Shown here: in pieces, positions 43,725-52,857 of the stretch
How the letters are laid out: the number at the start of each line of letters is the position of its first letter
Numbering within the stretch: position 1 is the first letter of the stretch
Source of the DNA: an uncultured Collinsella sp.
Lineage (GTDB): Bacteria; Actinomycetota; Coriobacteriia; Coriobacteriales; Coriobacteriaceae
Length of the DNA: 64,000 nucleotides
Assembly: GCA_900542125.1 (NCBI GenBank)
Contig: UQMO01000001.1
Location: 1 to 64,000, forward strand
Direction of reading: 5' to 3'
The notes under the pieces: model-generated
Told to the model about the DNA's origin: nothing
The model's database searches: none
What the model saw: the letters and a program-made list of their open reading frames with translations, nothing else
Made by a program: the position numbers and the translations under genes

Positions 43725-46700
43725 ATGAAAGCGAATTCAGAAAAAACTAAGCAGAGTAAAAAAGCGACGCGCCACGTACTGGCAGGCGTTTTGTGTGGAG
43801 CATCCGTTTTGAGCCTGGTACTGTCGCTCGTCATGCCTCCGATCTCGCAGGCCATTGCCAACGATGCCCAGGCAGCTCCTACCGAGGAAACTGTAATGGG
43901 GGGGGGTTCCTCAAGTGAGTCTACTGGTGTAGACAACACTACCAACGGGGATACCGAAAACCAGAATAGCGACGAGGTCGACGGCGGCGAGGCCGACTCT
44001 TCAAATGGTGTTGAGCAGGGTCAGTCTGAGGATCAGCCTGAGGGCGAGTTGCAGGTCGAAGACGGCGAGTCGTCGGATGACGGCGCCGTTATGGCAGCTG
44101 CGGAAGGTGGGCAAACCGAAGCGGCGCCCGTCGAGATAAATAGCGCTGACGATTTGAAAAACAAGTTGGAGAATGCAAGCGGTGTCGCTAGCTTCAAGCT
44201 TATGAATGATGTCGATACCGGCGGGACAATCCAGCTTGGCAAGGACGGCAGCAAGATCACGCTGGATCTAAACGGTCACAAAATTAAACACGAGAGCTCG
44301 AGCCAGCCCCTGTTCAACATTACGGGGGGCGCGACGTTAACCGTCATGGATAGTCAGCAAGCTGAAGTGGATGATCCAACGGGCGACAAATATGTATGCT
44401 CCGACAACACATTTAGCAAAAATGGCAACCTTGCCTCTGTGGCCCCTGATGAGACTTCTAATATTCCTACAAATCTCACCTACTATGTAACCGGATCGTC
44501 CGTAAATCCAGATGGCATTAGCACTACCGAGGCTCTTTATAAACATGAAGCTACCATCGGCGGCGCCATCGTGGCGTGCAATAGTAACGACAAATTGAAG
44601 CTCATCAATCTTTATGGCACTAATGGTAAGGGCGGTACGTTCAATCTTGAAAGTGGCGTGCTGACGCAAGGACAGGGCTGTAAAGTTGCCAACTTGGTCT
44701 ACGCCGAGAACGGTTCTACCGTCAATATGAGCGGTGGCTACGTTTGCGGTGCCTCTACGGGAACCTCGGGCACCGGCGCTGGCATTATGGTGTCTAATGA
44801 AAAGGGTGCTGCTTCGACCCTTAATCTAACCGGTGGCGTTATCGCAGGTAACTACGCTCCCAATGGCGGCGGCGTGTACGCTAAGGGCTCAATGGTCAAC
44901 GTGGATGGCAGCATTATCTCCGGCAACGGTACGTTTGGTAGCCAGTCTGGCTACGGCGCAGGTATCTGTGCGTTCGAATCAACCGTTAACGTTACGAGCG
45001 GCTACATCACCAATAACAAGTATCAGTTCTACCAAGATACCGATTCGACTAATTGGGTGCACAAGGGCGGCGGTTGCCACGGTGGTGGTGGTATTGCTGC
45101 TTTTAATGGCGGTAGCCTGAAGATTAACGGTGGCTACATCACCGGTAACTATTCTGCCGAGGCCGGTGGCGGTATTTATGCTGGCGCTTGGAAGCAGGCT
45201 CTTTCCACGTTTACGTTCTCTGGTGGAACCATCGCCAGCAATGTGGCGCAAAACTCAGAGGGTGGCGGTATCCGCATTGCTGCGCCTACCGTTGGTGTGT
45301 TTGAAGTTGCGAATGGTTCACACGCTTATATCACCAACAATACGACCAATACCACTAATGACTGGGGCGGTGGCGGCGTGTTCGTCCAGGGCGGCAACAG
45401 TGATGAAAACGTTAATTCAGCGACTCTTAAGATTTACAACGCGCTGATTACTAACAATTCGGCCGAGGGCTATGGCGGTGGCTTCGCTGCCTGCCCGACC
45501 GGCAAAACGGCTATTACCGATACCAATGGTATTGCGATTTTCGGAAACCGCGATGAAAACGGCGCCCACCTATCGGGTGGTACTAATGGTAAGAATGAAG
45601 ATCAGCCCACAACCGTTAAGGGCGGCGAAATCACTGATACCTTCAAGCAAAACGGCCATAAGGATCTATTCCTGATTCGCAAGTCAGATAATAGCGACTA
45701 CATCGCTGCCGTAACTGGTCAGATGCTTGGTGGCGGCGCTGCCAACTGGAGGGGCACGATCGACGGTCAGCCGCCTACGACCATCGGCAAGTACGAGGGC
45801 GCCCAGGCTAAGTACATGATTGGCCTCGATGCAGATCCTTCCGATGGTGATCAAGGGCTTGCCCGTGATAATGCCACGCTCTTCATCACGGGCAACAAAT
45901 CCAACATCCACGGCGGCGGCATCATGACCAACGGCGACGTTGTCGCTGGTTCCACCATGCAGGTGAGCGTGTACCCCAAGATGAAGCTCAATGGCACTAA
46001 GGCGCTAATGGGTCGTGCGCTTAAAGACGGAGAGTTCAAGTTCCAGCTGCTCAAACAGGGTACAAACAAGCAGGATCCCTCGTTTGCCGATCACAAGCTG
46101 CGACTCAATGGCTGCACAAAAGTTGGCAATGGGGTCACGAATGATGGCGGCGGCAACTTTGCCTTTAATCTGGGCGAGGTCTATTCCGATGACTCGATCG
46201 TCTACTACCTCGTTGAGGACCCCGGTGACAATCCCGTTTCTGGCGTGACTTGCGACGAGACTATCTACAAGATAGATCCTAAGGTCGTAAAGGATGAAAA
46301 AAAGTCGCATAAGGTGCTTGATATCGAGTACACGTACTATACGGTCAGTAGTGTGGCAATCACCACAATCGCCGCTAATGGTACTACGTCTGTTGCTACG
46401 GTTTATCCAATACCCGAAGGTGACGTTGCAAACGTCGCGCTAACAAGCTCAAAGACTTTCACCAACACATACACGCCGTACGACTCCAAGGGTTCCTGGA
46501 CTCCGGCGGCTACGAAGGTTGTCAAGGGTGGCGAGATGAAGAAGTTTACGCTTCAGCTCGCGACCGACAAGGAGTTCACGAGCATCGTCAACGATAAGTC
46601 GACCAAGGCTGACGGCTCCAAGTCCCAGACCTTGGACTTCGACGAGATTGAGTACAAACTCAATCAACTCGAAAAGCTCGAATCTGACCCTACCGGTCGT

Positions 46701-47075
46701 GGTGCAAGCAAGACCTTCACCTATTACGTCCGTGAACAGCGGCCGACGACGCCGTTCACGAACTACGAGTATGACCAGTCGGTCTATCAAATTACGGTCA
46801 AGGCGGCTGATAACTCTAAAGGCAAGATAGACATCTCTGCAACCTACAAGCAGATTCAAGATCGTAATGGTAATCTGGTGACCGACGACACTGAGCATAC
46901 GTTCACCGACTCCACCCCCACCTTCACTAACACCTACTCCACCACGTTGCCCCTTTCTGGTATGTCGGGCGTCACTCTGACGTACCTTGCCGGCGCGGCG
47001 GTGCTTTGCGTTGCTGCGGCCTGGATGCACATTCGTCGCAAGGCGAATGCGAAGGGAGGCGAGCGTCGTGAATAA
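43725..47075 (+). CDS. Large LPXTG-type adhesin, probable pilus tip protein
   Basis: A 1116-residue cell-wall surface protein. A signal peptide (about residues 15-45) is followed by an acidic Ser/Gly/Glu-rich stretch (55-130). A parallel beta-helix (about 140-600) shows repeated SGGYxxG and GGGIY-type turns, such as NLTGGVIAGNYAPNGGGVYA. Two Cna-B/SpaA-like domains come next (about 760-1070), then the sorting signal LPLSG, a membrane helix and a basic tail. It is first in the pilus operon and overlaps the next gene by eight bases. A G9 tract lies near codon 58. The ligand is unknown. Confidence 0.85.
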   Translation: MKANSEKTKQSKKATRHVLAGVLCGASVLSLVLSLVMPPISQAIANDAQAAPTEETVMGGGSSSESTGVDNTTNGDTENQNSDEVDGGEADSSNGVEQGQSEDQPEGELQVEDGESSDDGAVMAAAEGGQTEAAPVEINSADDLKNKLENASGVASFKLMNDVDTGGTIQLGKDGSKITLDLNGHKIKHESSSQPLFNITGGATLTVMDSQQAEVDDPTGDKYVCSDNTFSKNGNLASVAPDETSNIPTNLTYYVTGSSVNPDGISTTEALYKHEATIGGAIVACNSNDKLKLINLYGTNGKGGTFNLESGVLTQGQGCKVANLVYAENGSTVNMSGGYVCGASTGTSGTGAGIMVSNEKGAASTLNLTGGVIAGNYAPNGGGVYAKGSMVNVDGSIISGNGTFGSQSGYGAGICAFESTVNVTSGYITNNKYQFYQDTDSTNWVHKGGGCHGGGGIAAFNGGSLKINGGYITGNYSAEAGGGIYAGAWKQALSTFTFSGGTIASNVAQNSEGGGIRIAAPTVGVFEVANGSHAYITNNTTNTTNDWGGGGVFVQGGNSDENVNSATLKIYNALITNNSAEGYGGGFAACPTGKTAITDTNGIAIFGNRDENGAHLSGGTNGKNEDQPTTVKGGEITDTFKQNGHKDLFLIRKSDNSDYIAAVTGQMLGGGAANWRGTIDGQPPTTIGKYEGAQAKYMIGLDADPSDGDQGLARDNATLFITGNKSNIHGGGIMTNGDVVAGSTMQVSVYPKMKLNGTKALMGRALKDGEFKFQLLKQGTNKQDPSFADHKLRLNGCTKVGNGVTNDGGGNFAFNLGEVYSDDSIVYYLVEDPGDNPVSGVTCDETIYKIDPKVVKDEKKSHKVLDIEYTYYTVSSVAITTIAANGTTSVATVYPIPEGDVANVALTSSKTFTNTYTPYDSKGSWTPAATKVVKGGEMKKFTLQLATDKEFTSIVNDKSTKADGSKSQTLDFDEIEYKLNQLEKLESDPTGRGASKTFTYYVREQRPTTPFTNYEYDQSVYQITVKAADNSKGKIDISATYKQIQDRNGNLVTDDTEHTFTDSTPTFTNTYSTTLPLSGMSGVTLTYLAGAAVLCVAAAWMHIRRKANAKGGERRE
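43898..43906 (+). repeat. G9 tract inside the adhesin gene
   Basis: Nine consecutive G residues read in frame as part of VMGGGSS. Losing one G brings TAG in frame nine codons on; gaining one brings TGA in frame even sooner. Either slip would cut the protein at about 65 residues, so the tract can act as an on/off switch. Confidence 0.8.
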
Positions 47076-48735
47076 GAAAGTTTGCTCCTTCCCGATCTTG
47101 TTTGCGCTGCTTGCCCTCCTGATCGGCACCTGCGCGGTTGTGTTCCCCGCATCCGCGCAGGCCGCGCCGACCTCGACCGGTTCCATCACGGTGAGCGGCA
47201 CCGTGGCGAGCAGCTACGACGCCTACCAGATCTTTAGCGCCAACGTCGTCGACGGCGACAACGACGCCAAGATCGCCACCGACCTCGCCTGGGCAAGCGA
47301 CGCCGTGCGCGACGCCGCGCTGCCTGTGCTGCACAGCGCCGGCATGCCCAATTCCCAGACCACCGCGCAGGAAGCTGCCGAGTGGCTCAACACCGATTCT
47401 CACCTTACGAGTGCGCTGAGCGCACAGCTCGCTCGTTCCCTCCAGAGCTCTGGCCCCGTGCCCGTGGTCCTCAACGCGAACACGGCGGCCGAGCTGCCCT
47501 GCGGCTACTGGCTCATCGTCGCCGACGACGACGCCATTTCCCAGAACGAGGCCGGCACCGCGCCGATCATGGCCCTGGTGGGCGGCAGCGCCGTCACCGT
47601 CAAGCCCAAGGCCGCGACCCCCAAGGTCGCCAAGCACGTGCTGGAGGACAGCACCGCCGCCTGGCAGAAGGCCGCCGATGCCACGATCGCCGACGACCTG
47701 TACTGGCGCCTCTCTGCCACGGTCCCCGCGGGGCTCACCGCCTACGACACCTATACGGTGTGGTTCGTCGACACCATGAGCGCGGGGCTCGACCCCTCCA
47801 AGGTGGCCGCGAGCATGCATGTGTACGTGGCGGCGGGCGCGGACGGTGGCTTTGACGCCGTCTCGGCCGGTAAGGACGGCCGCGCCGGCACCGAGCCCGC
47901 GAAGGGTTGGACCGACATCACGTCCCAGTGCGCCACCAAGGTGGCGGCGGACGGAACCTTCACCGTGCGCACCGGCGACCTCATCGCCGCGCTCGGCGGG
48001 GCCGACGCCTTCACCGCGGGCGCCCGCGTGGTCGCCGTGTACAACGCGCCGCTCAACAGCGCGTGCAACCACGGCATCGCGAAGGGCAACGCCAACGAGG
48101 TCTACCTACGCTACCCGCGCTCTCCCTTTGCCGACCAGTCCGGCGACGCCGGCTTCACCCGCACGCCGAGCGACGACGCGTGCGCCTACACCTGGGATCT
48201 CGCGCTCACCAAGCGCGGCAGCGACGGCGACAAGCCGCTTGCCGGGGCGGTCCTGAGCATCGCCGACGACCGCGGTCGCACGCTGGCGGCCGACGGCACG
48301 TGGGATGCGGATGGCAAGGCCACCGTCACCACGGGCGAGGACGGCCGCGTGACCGTCTCGGGCGTGGACTCGGGCAAGCTGGAGGTCCGCGAGCTCAAGG
48401 CGCCCAAGGGCTACACCGCCTTTGAGGGTACGCGCTCCGTGACGGTTAAGGCCGAGGGCCTGGACGTCGACCAGGTGGCCGCCGCCAAGCCCAAGCTCAC
48501 CATCACGGCCGAGTTGCCCCTGCGCGCCGACAGCGCGGACGGGTCGACGGGCAGCCTGGAGGCGTCGCTCATCAACACGCCCACCGGCACACCCCCTAGC
48601 ATTACCACCGGAGGCTTTATGCCCTCGACTGGCGATATGGCAATGTACGCCGCGGCCGCCGCAGCGGTCGCCGGAGCCGCGCTCATCGTGGTCGCGCTCC
48701 TGGTCAAGCGGGGAGGTGGCAGCCATAAAGAGTAG
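47068..48735 (+). CDS. SpaA-type pilin (accessory or basal)
   Basis: A 555-residue pilin. It has a signal peptide (about 1-33, ending SAQAA), the pilin-motif-like lysine in PKVAKHVLED (near residue 195), a fimbrial isopeptide domain, and a C-terminal Cna-B domain with the E-box LEVRELKAPKGY. The sorting signal is MPSTGD, an LPXTG variant, followed by an Ala-rich helix and KRGGGSHKE. GTG 47068 has GGGAGG eight bases upstream and overlaps the adhesin stop. Its very high GC differs sharply from the genes on both sides. Confidence 0.85.
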   Translation: MNKKVCSFPILFALLALLIGTCAVVFPASAQAAPTSTGSITVSGTVASSYDAYQIFSANVVDGDNDAKIATDLAWASDAVRDAALPVLHSAGMPNSQTTAQEAAEWLNTDSHLTSALSAQLARSLQSSGPVPVVLNANTAAELPCGYWLIVADDDAISQNEAGTAPIMALVGGSAVTVKPKAATPKVAKHVLEDSTAAWQKAADATIADDLYWRLSATVPAGLTAYDTYTVWFVDTMSAGLDPSKVAASMHVYVAAGADGGFDAVSAGKDGRAGTEPAKGWTDITSQCATKVAADGTFTVRTGDLIAALGGADAFTAGARVVAVYNAPLNSACNHGIAKGNANEVYLRYPRSPFADQSGDAGFTRTPSDDACAYTWDLALTKRGSDGDKPLAGAVLSIADDRGRTLAADGTWDADGKATVTTGEDGRVTVSGVDSGKLEVRELKAPKGYTAFEGTRSVTVKAEGLDVDQVAAAKPKLTITAELPLRADSADGSTGSLEASLINTPTGTPPSITTGGFMPSTGDMAMYAAAAAAVAGAALIVVALLVKRGGGSHKE

Positions 48736-48843
48736 CTGGCAGCCCCACAGAGAGCGGGGCGAGACGTAGCAAAGTAGATGCTAAGACACAGACAGATGAT
48801 GACCGATCGAATGAGAATCAAACGGAAAACGGAGGAAAAGAAG

Positions 48844-50586
48844 ATGAGCATGAGCAAGAACATCGCACGCCTGGCAGTAACCGCCGGCCTCACAGCAGCG
48901 CTGAGCTTCGGCGGCGTGATGGCCCCGGTGACCATGGCGTTTGCTGAGGAAGCGACTACTACGACCAATAGCATCACGATCAAAAAGAACAACGATAATG
49001 GCAGCGTGAAGTACAAGGCCTACCAGATTTTCGAGGCCGATGTCGTGGATGAGAGCGGCAAGACTGACAAGGTCGTTTCGAATGTTAAGTGGGCAACTGG
49101 CGTTAATGACATGACGCAAAAAGCCATTATTAGGGCCATCAACGACTATAATAAAGATGAAGCAGACGATCTGACAACCGATGCCAGCCCGCAGGATGTT
49201 GCCAATTGGCTGACTGCCAACATTACCGGGACCACAAACACGACGGTTCTCAAAGACACCGATTTGCTCAATACGCTTGCTGGACTGGTTGCGAAGAATG
49301 TCAATCCGACTAACCCGACGGGCGTTGGAGAGGCTTCGTTTGGGGCGGGTACCAAGGTTTCTTTCGATAAATCTGGTTATTACCTGTTTCTGACTGACGC
49401 GGACACTTTGGCTTCGGATAAGTCGACGACCGGAAGCAAGAATACTGCCACTTCGCCGATTTATGCCGTCGTGGGCGCCGGCGATGTAGAGGTTACCGAG
49501 AAGACCAGTATCCCTACGGTCAATAAACAGGTTCTCGATGATACTGCCGGGAAAGGTAGCTGGAAGAACGTGGGCGACGCCTGGATTGGCCAGGTAATCG
49601 ACTATAAGTTGACCGGTACTGTTGCGAGCAATATTGCCTCGTATGATGAGTACAAGTATAAGTTCCAGGACCATCTCTCTGTTGGACTGGACGCCGACTT
49701 GAGTACCGTTAAAGTTACTATTGGCGGTATTACCATCCCTCGTGTAGATGATTCTCAGCCCGCAAATGGCTATACGGCAAGTCTTACGGAAACCCGGGAC
49801 GATTCCGGGAAATCTACGGGCCATGATCTGACGATTTCCTTCGCTAACCTCAAGGCTGCTGCGGAGGCCAAAGGTGTTACACTCAATGAGAATTCCGAGG
49901 TCGTTGTGGAATACAAAGCAACGCTGACTGAGAAGGCTGAATATACTGCCGCCGGTAACACCAATGAGGTTAAGCTTGTCTATTCTAATAACCCCATGGT
50001 TGACGGTACTGGCACCTCCACGCCGAAGCGAGTTACTGACCATGTCTTCCGCCTGGATGTGACCAAGGTCGAAAAGGATAACGAGGGCCAAAAACTTCAA
50101 GCTACCTTCCAAGTTAAAATGACCAAAGAGGGAAATACTCCGCTTGAGACCAAAAAGTGGCTGACCCAAACTGGCGGCATTACCGACGAAGAGGAAAAGG
50201 CCGGAAAATTCACGACCAGCAAGGGCACTGACAAGATTTATATCCCTGGTCTTGTTGCAGGAACGTATGAGATTACCGAATGCAATACTCCTGCTGGTTA
50301 CAACACCCTTGCTCCGTTTACCATTACGGTGGATCCGACATACGACGATAACGGCAATCTGAAGACTCTCGATGTGACGTCCAGCGATACCGTTATGGTT
50401 ACCCCCAAGAATACAAACGACGCGACCATCCCCGTCACCATTCGGAACAAGAAGGGCTCTGGCCTTCCTCTCACCGGTCTCAACGGCGTGACCTTCACTT
50501 GGATTGCTGGTGGTGCGGTGCTGTGCATTGGCGTGGCGCACCTCATCCGCAGCCGTAAGCGGGCTGAGGAGTCCGAGCAGGAGTAA
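48844..50586 (+). CDS. Major pilin, LPLTG sorted
   Basis: A 580-residue pilus backbone candidate. A signal peptide (about 1-36, ending AFAEE) precedes KYKAYQIFEADVVD, a pilin N-domain feature. PTVNKQVLDD (near 225) supplies the lysine used by the sortase. A D2-type isopeptide domain (about 240-420) and a Cna-B domain with the E-box YEITECNTPAGY follow. The C-terminus is LPLTG, a membrane helix and RSRKRAEE. GGAGG precedes ATG 48844. It is last before a strong terminator, with the sortase gene next. Confidence 0.88.
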   Translation: MSMSKNIARLAVTAGLTAALSFGGVMAPVTMAFAEEATTTTNSITIKKNNDNGSVKYKAYQIFEADVVDESGKTDKVVSNVKWATGVNDMTQKAIIRAINDYNKDEADDLTTDASPQDVANWLTANITGTTNTTVLKDTDLLNTLAGLVAKNVNPTNPTGVGEASFGAGTKVSFDKSGYYLFLTDADTLASDKSTTGSKNTATSPIYAVVGAGDVEVTEKTSIPTVNKQVLDDTAGKGSWKNVGDAWIGQVIDYKLTGTVASNIASYDEYKYKFQDHLSVGLDADLSTVKVTIGGITIPRVDDSQPANGYTASLTETRDDSGKSTGHDLTISFANLKAAAEAKGVTLNENSEVVVEYKATLTEKAEYTAAGNTNEVKLVYSNNPMVDGTGTSTPKRVTDHVFRLDVTKVEKDNEGQKLQATFQVKMTKEGNTPLETKKWLTQTGGITDEEEKAGKFTTSKGTDKIYIPGLVAGTYEITECNTPAGYNTLAPFTITVDPTYDDNGNLKTLDVTSSDTVMVTPKNTNDATIPVTIRNKKGSGLPLTGLNGVTFTWIAGGAVLCIGVAHLIRSRKRAEESEQE

Positions 50587-50686
50587 CGCTCGCCCACCCA
50601 TCCCCTTGGCAGGTGGGATGTGATGGCCATGAGACTTGCGGACACTTTTCTCGTCCATCCACGTTCTTGCTTTGCCATTCTCTTTT

Positions 50687-50723
50687 CGGGGCAGACTCCG
50701 CACTGGAGTCTGCCCCGTTTTTT
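50687..50723 (+). terminator. Terminator of the pilin operon
   Basis: CGGGGCAGACTCC (50687-50699) pairs perfectly with GGAGTCTGCCCCG (50705-50717), followed by six T residues. Confidence 0.95.
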
Positions 50724-50889
50724 GGGAGAACGCAGCCAGGCTCCATTGCCGATGGATCGAGCGTATGAATATCGAACAGATGTTTGCAATTATTGCGTTT
50801 ACCAGCTGCGGGTGCATACGCTCGCAGTAAAATGGCCTTGCGACGCATCCCGTGCGCGGGCGGCCGACGACTCGATCGGAGGTCCCCAA

Positions 50890-51042
50890 ATGCTGAAATT
50901 CCTTAACGCGCTCGCCGCCCTCGCGGCGGTGGGCACGTTCGTCATCGCGTTTCTTGACTCGTATGAGGTTCGGTTTAAGGTCCGTAGGCGCACGCGCGGT
51001 GCGGACGGTAGAAGGCATTTGCGCCACAACAAGCGCAAATAA
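50890..51042 (+). CDS. Small single-helix protein, 50 residues
   Basis: A short open frame with a good ribosome site (GGAGG eight bases before the ATG). Its product starts MLKFLNALAALAAVG, has one hydrophobic helix (about residues 3-21), and ends in a very basic tail (VRRRTRGADGRRHLRHNKRK). A terminator-like hairpin follows directly. It sits between the pilin and sortase genes, so a role at the membrane in pilus assembly is conceivable. I recognise no family. Confidence 0.6.
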   Translation: MLKFLNALAALAAVGTFVIAFLDSYEVRFKVRRRTRGADGRRHLRHNKRK

Positions 51043-51044
51043 GA

Positions 51045-51075
51045 ATGCCCGGGGTTCGGAGCCCGGGCATTTAAC
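51045..51075 (+). terminator. Hairpin after small protein gene
   Basis: ATGCCCGGG (51045-51053) pairs with CCCGGGCAT (51062-51070), followed by TTAAC. Confidence 0.75.
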
Positions 51076-51147
51076 AAAACCAGAAAACTAGGCCGCCCGC
51101 GCTTTCGATCACTTACGCGGGATGCGTCGTTTCCTGTAGCTATTGTA

Positions 51148-51177
51148 TCCCGAATCACTCTGTCGATTCGGGACATT
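51148..51177 (+). terminator. Hairpin before the sortase gene
   Basis: TCCCGAATC (51148-51156) pairs with GATTCGGGA (51165-51173), followed by CATTTTG. The remaining 125 bases to the sortase gene hold CTATAGA near 51281 and a GAGGAG ribosome site. Confidence 0.65.
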
Positions 51178-51303
51178 TTGAAAACTCAAATGCTGACCTA
51201 TGCCCGACCGGATAATGCAGTCTGGCTGCGTTGTCCGAGGTAGGGGCTCGCGAATCGGCTATTATTTGTTTAGACAACCTGAGCTATAGAGGAGTGACCG
51301 GCG

Positions 51304-52242
51304 ATGGTGCAGGGCGCCAAACATATGAAGGGCAATAACACCGCGGATAACGGCGGCTCGAGCCCGCAGCCCAAACCTCAACCAAAGCCCAAACGCCGTC
51401 GCAAGCGACTGCCGCGCTGGGCCGACCGGCTCATCACCATCGTCATCATCCTTATTGGCGTGGGCCTTATGACCTGGCCGTGGATCTTGGACCGGCTCGA
51501 GGCCTCGGGCGTGTTCAACCAGATCAGCACCGTGTCCAGCACCGTGGACGCGCTGTCTGCCGAGGAGCGCGAGCGCATCCTGCTCCAGGCGCGTTCCTTT
51601 AACGAGCAACTGGCGGGCGAGGCCACCGAGCTTCCCGCCGACCAGATCGAGCCCTACGCCCAGCAGCTCATCTTTGACCGCGACCCCATGATGAGCTGGG
51701 TCGAGATCCCCTCCATCGACGTGAGCATGCCCATCTACCACGGCACGAGCGAGGAAGTCCTTATGGCGGGCGTCGGCCACCTGGAGGGCACGAGCCTGCC
51801 GGTGGGCGGCACCTCGACGCATTGCGTGCTCACCGCGCACTCGGGCATGCGCAACTTGAGCATGTTCGACGACATCCACTCGCTGGAGCCCGGCGACCTG
51901 GTGCTGCTGCACACCATGAACAAGACGCTCGCCTACAAGATGGTGGACTCCGAGGTGGTGCTGCCCGAGGAGATGGAGTCGCTGACCATCGAGCCCGGCG
52001 CCGACAAGGTGACGCTCGTCACCTGCACGCCCTACGGCGTGAACGACCATCGCCTGCTGGTGCATTGCGTGCGCACCAAGTACAGCAAGAAGGACGTCGA
52101 CAAGCAAAAGTCGCTGGCCGGCCGCCACTGGGGCAAGCGCGAGTTTGCCGTGCTCATCGTGGTCGTAGCCATTGTGCTGTTGCTGCTGGACATCGTGATC
52201 CACGCGGTCCGCAAGCGCCGCAAGGCCAAGGCCTCGGCATAG
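51304..52242 (+). CDS. Class C sortase, pilus assembly
   Basis: A 312-residue transpeptidase that joins pilins through their sorting signals and pilin lysines. A cytoplasmic Pro/Lys-rich tail (1-38) precedes a membrane helix (about 42-60). The sortase barrel has His in LTAHSGM (near 178), Cys in TLVTCTPYG (near 240) and Arg in DHRLLVHC. A C-terminal helix and basic tail (about 280-312) are typical of class C. DRDPMM before the core may be the lid. GAGGAG precedes the ATG. It should assemble the pilins encoded upstream. Confidence 0.92.
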   Translation: MVQGAKHMKGNNTADNGGSSPQPKPQPKPKRRRKRLPRWADRLITIVIILIGVGLMTWPWILDRLEASGVFNQISTVSSTVDALSAEERERILLQARSFNEQLAGEATELPADQIEPYAQQLIFDRDPMMSWVEIPSIDVSMPIYHGTSEEVLMAGVGHLEGTSLPVGGTSTHCVLTAHSGMRNLSMFDDIHSLEPGDLVLLHTMNKTLAYKMVDSEVVLPEEMESLTIEPGADKVTLVTCTPYGVNDHRLLVHCVRTKYSKKDVDKQKSLAGRHWGKREFAVLIVVVAIVLLLLDIVIHAVRKRRKAKASA

Positions 52243-52256
52243 GACATCGTTCAGAC

Positions 52257-52289
52257 CCACCACAATGGGGACAGGCATCTTTGTGGTGG
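52257..52289 (+). repeat. GGGGACAGG-type palindrome
   Basis: CCACCACAATGG and CATCTTTGTGGTGG form the arms around GGACAGG, with one mismatch. It follows the sortase gene and is 14 bases before a CATCACAACATTCGA palindrome. Confidence 0.85.
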
Positions 52290-52303
52290 TCGGGGCTTCC
52301 AAA

Positions 52304-52362
52304 CCATCACAACATTCGATGAAAATCTCGATTTTGGTGAAAAGCGTCGAATGTTGTGATGG
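52304..52362 (-). repeat. CATCACAACATTCGA palindrome, copy 4
   Basis: CCATCACAACATTCGA (52304-52319) pairs perfectly with 52347-52362. The centre matches copy 3 (same direction) with a few changes. Confidence 0.9.
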
Positions 52363-52504
52363 TTTTCGTTGCGGGCTGGATGGTTTTCGCTATGGACGGG
52401 CGGTTTCGCTGCAGAACCGCCAGCCCGCAGCCTGCCAACCGCCGTCCTCGTTACGTTTTCGCTGCATTTGGGTAAAGCGCCTGCTCCAAGCCGGCGCCGC
52501 CCTG

Positions 52505-52510
52505 TATACT
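52505..52510 (+). promoter_or_regulatory. Candidate -10 box of gatCAB
   Basis: TATACT, preceded by TG, lies 36 bases before the gatC start. No convincing -35 is seen. Confidence 0.4.
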
Positions 52511-52545
52511 AGAGCGGTTTAACTGTTATGCGGAAGGGAGCGCCT

Positions 52546-52857
52546 ATGGCACTCAGCGAGAAAGACGTGCGCGGCATCGCCGAGTACGCAAAGATCGCAC
52601 TGACCGATGACGAGCTCACCCAGATGACGTCCTACCTGAACGACGCCGTCCAGATGCTCGAGCCCGTCTTGCAATATGACTTGCCCGACGTGGAGCCCAC
52701 GTTCCATCCTATCGGAAGCCTGTCCAACGTGATGGGCGACGACCTGCGCGAGCCCGAGCGCGACCTGCCGCTCGACGTTGCGCTCGAAAACGCCGGCAGC
52801 GCGCGCGACCGCTACTTCCGCGTGCCGTCCATTTTGGGAGAGGGGGAGAGCGAGTAA
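52546..52857 (+). CDS. gatC: Amidotransferase subunit GatC
   Basis: A 103-residue subunit of the GatCAB complex, which converts Asp-tRNA-Asn and/or Glu-tRNA-Gln to the amide forms. The family pattern is visible in IAEYAKIALTDDELTQMTSYLNDAVQMLE and the C-terminal DVALENAG.....RVPSIL. AAGGGAG supports ATG 52546 over the in-frame ATG 52528. Its stop overlaps the gatA start (TAATG). Confidence 0.92.
   Translation: MALSEKDVRGIAEYAKIALTDDELTQMTSYLNDAVQMLEPVLQYDLPDVEPTFHPIGSLSNVMGDDLREPERDLPLDVALENAGSARDRYFRVPSILGEGESE

Noticed and set aside
48778..48843. Longer major pilin start
   Set aside because: The upstream in-frame ATG has no ribosome site and would add a charged stretch before the signal peptide. 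ATG 48844 follows GGAGG.
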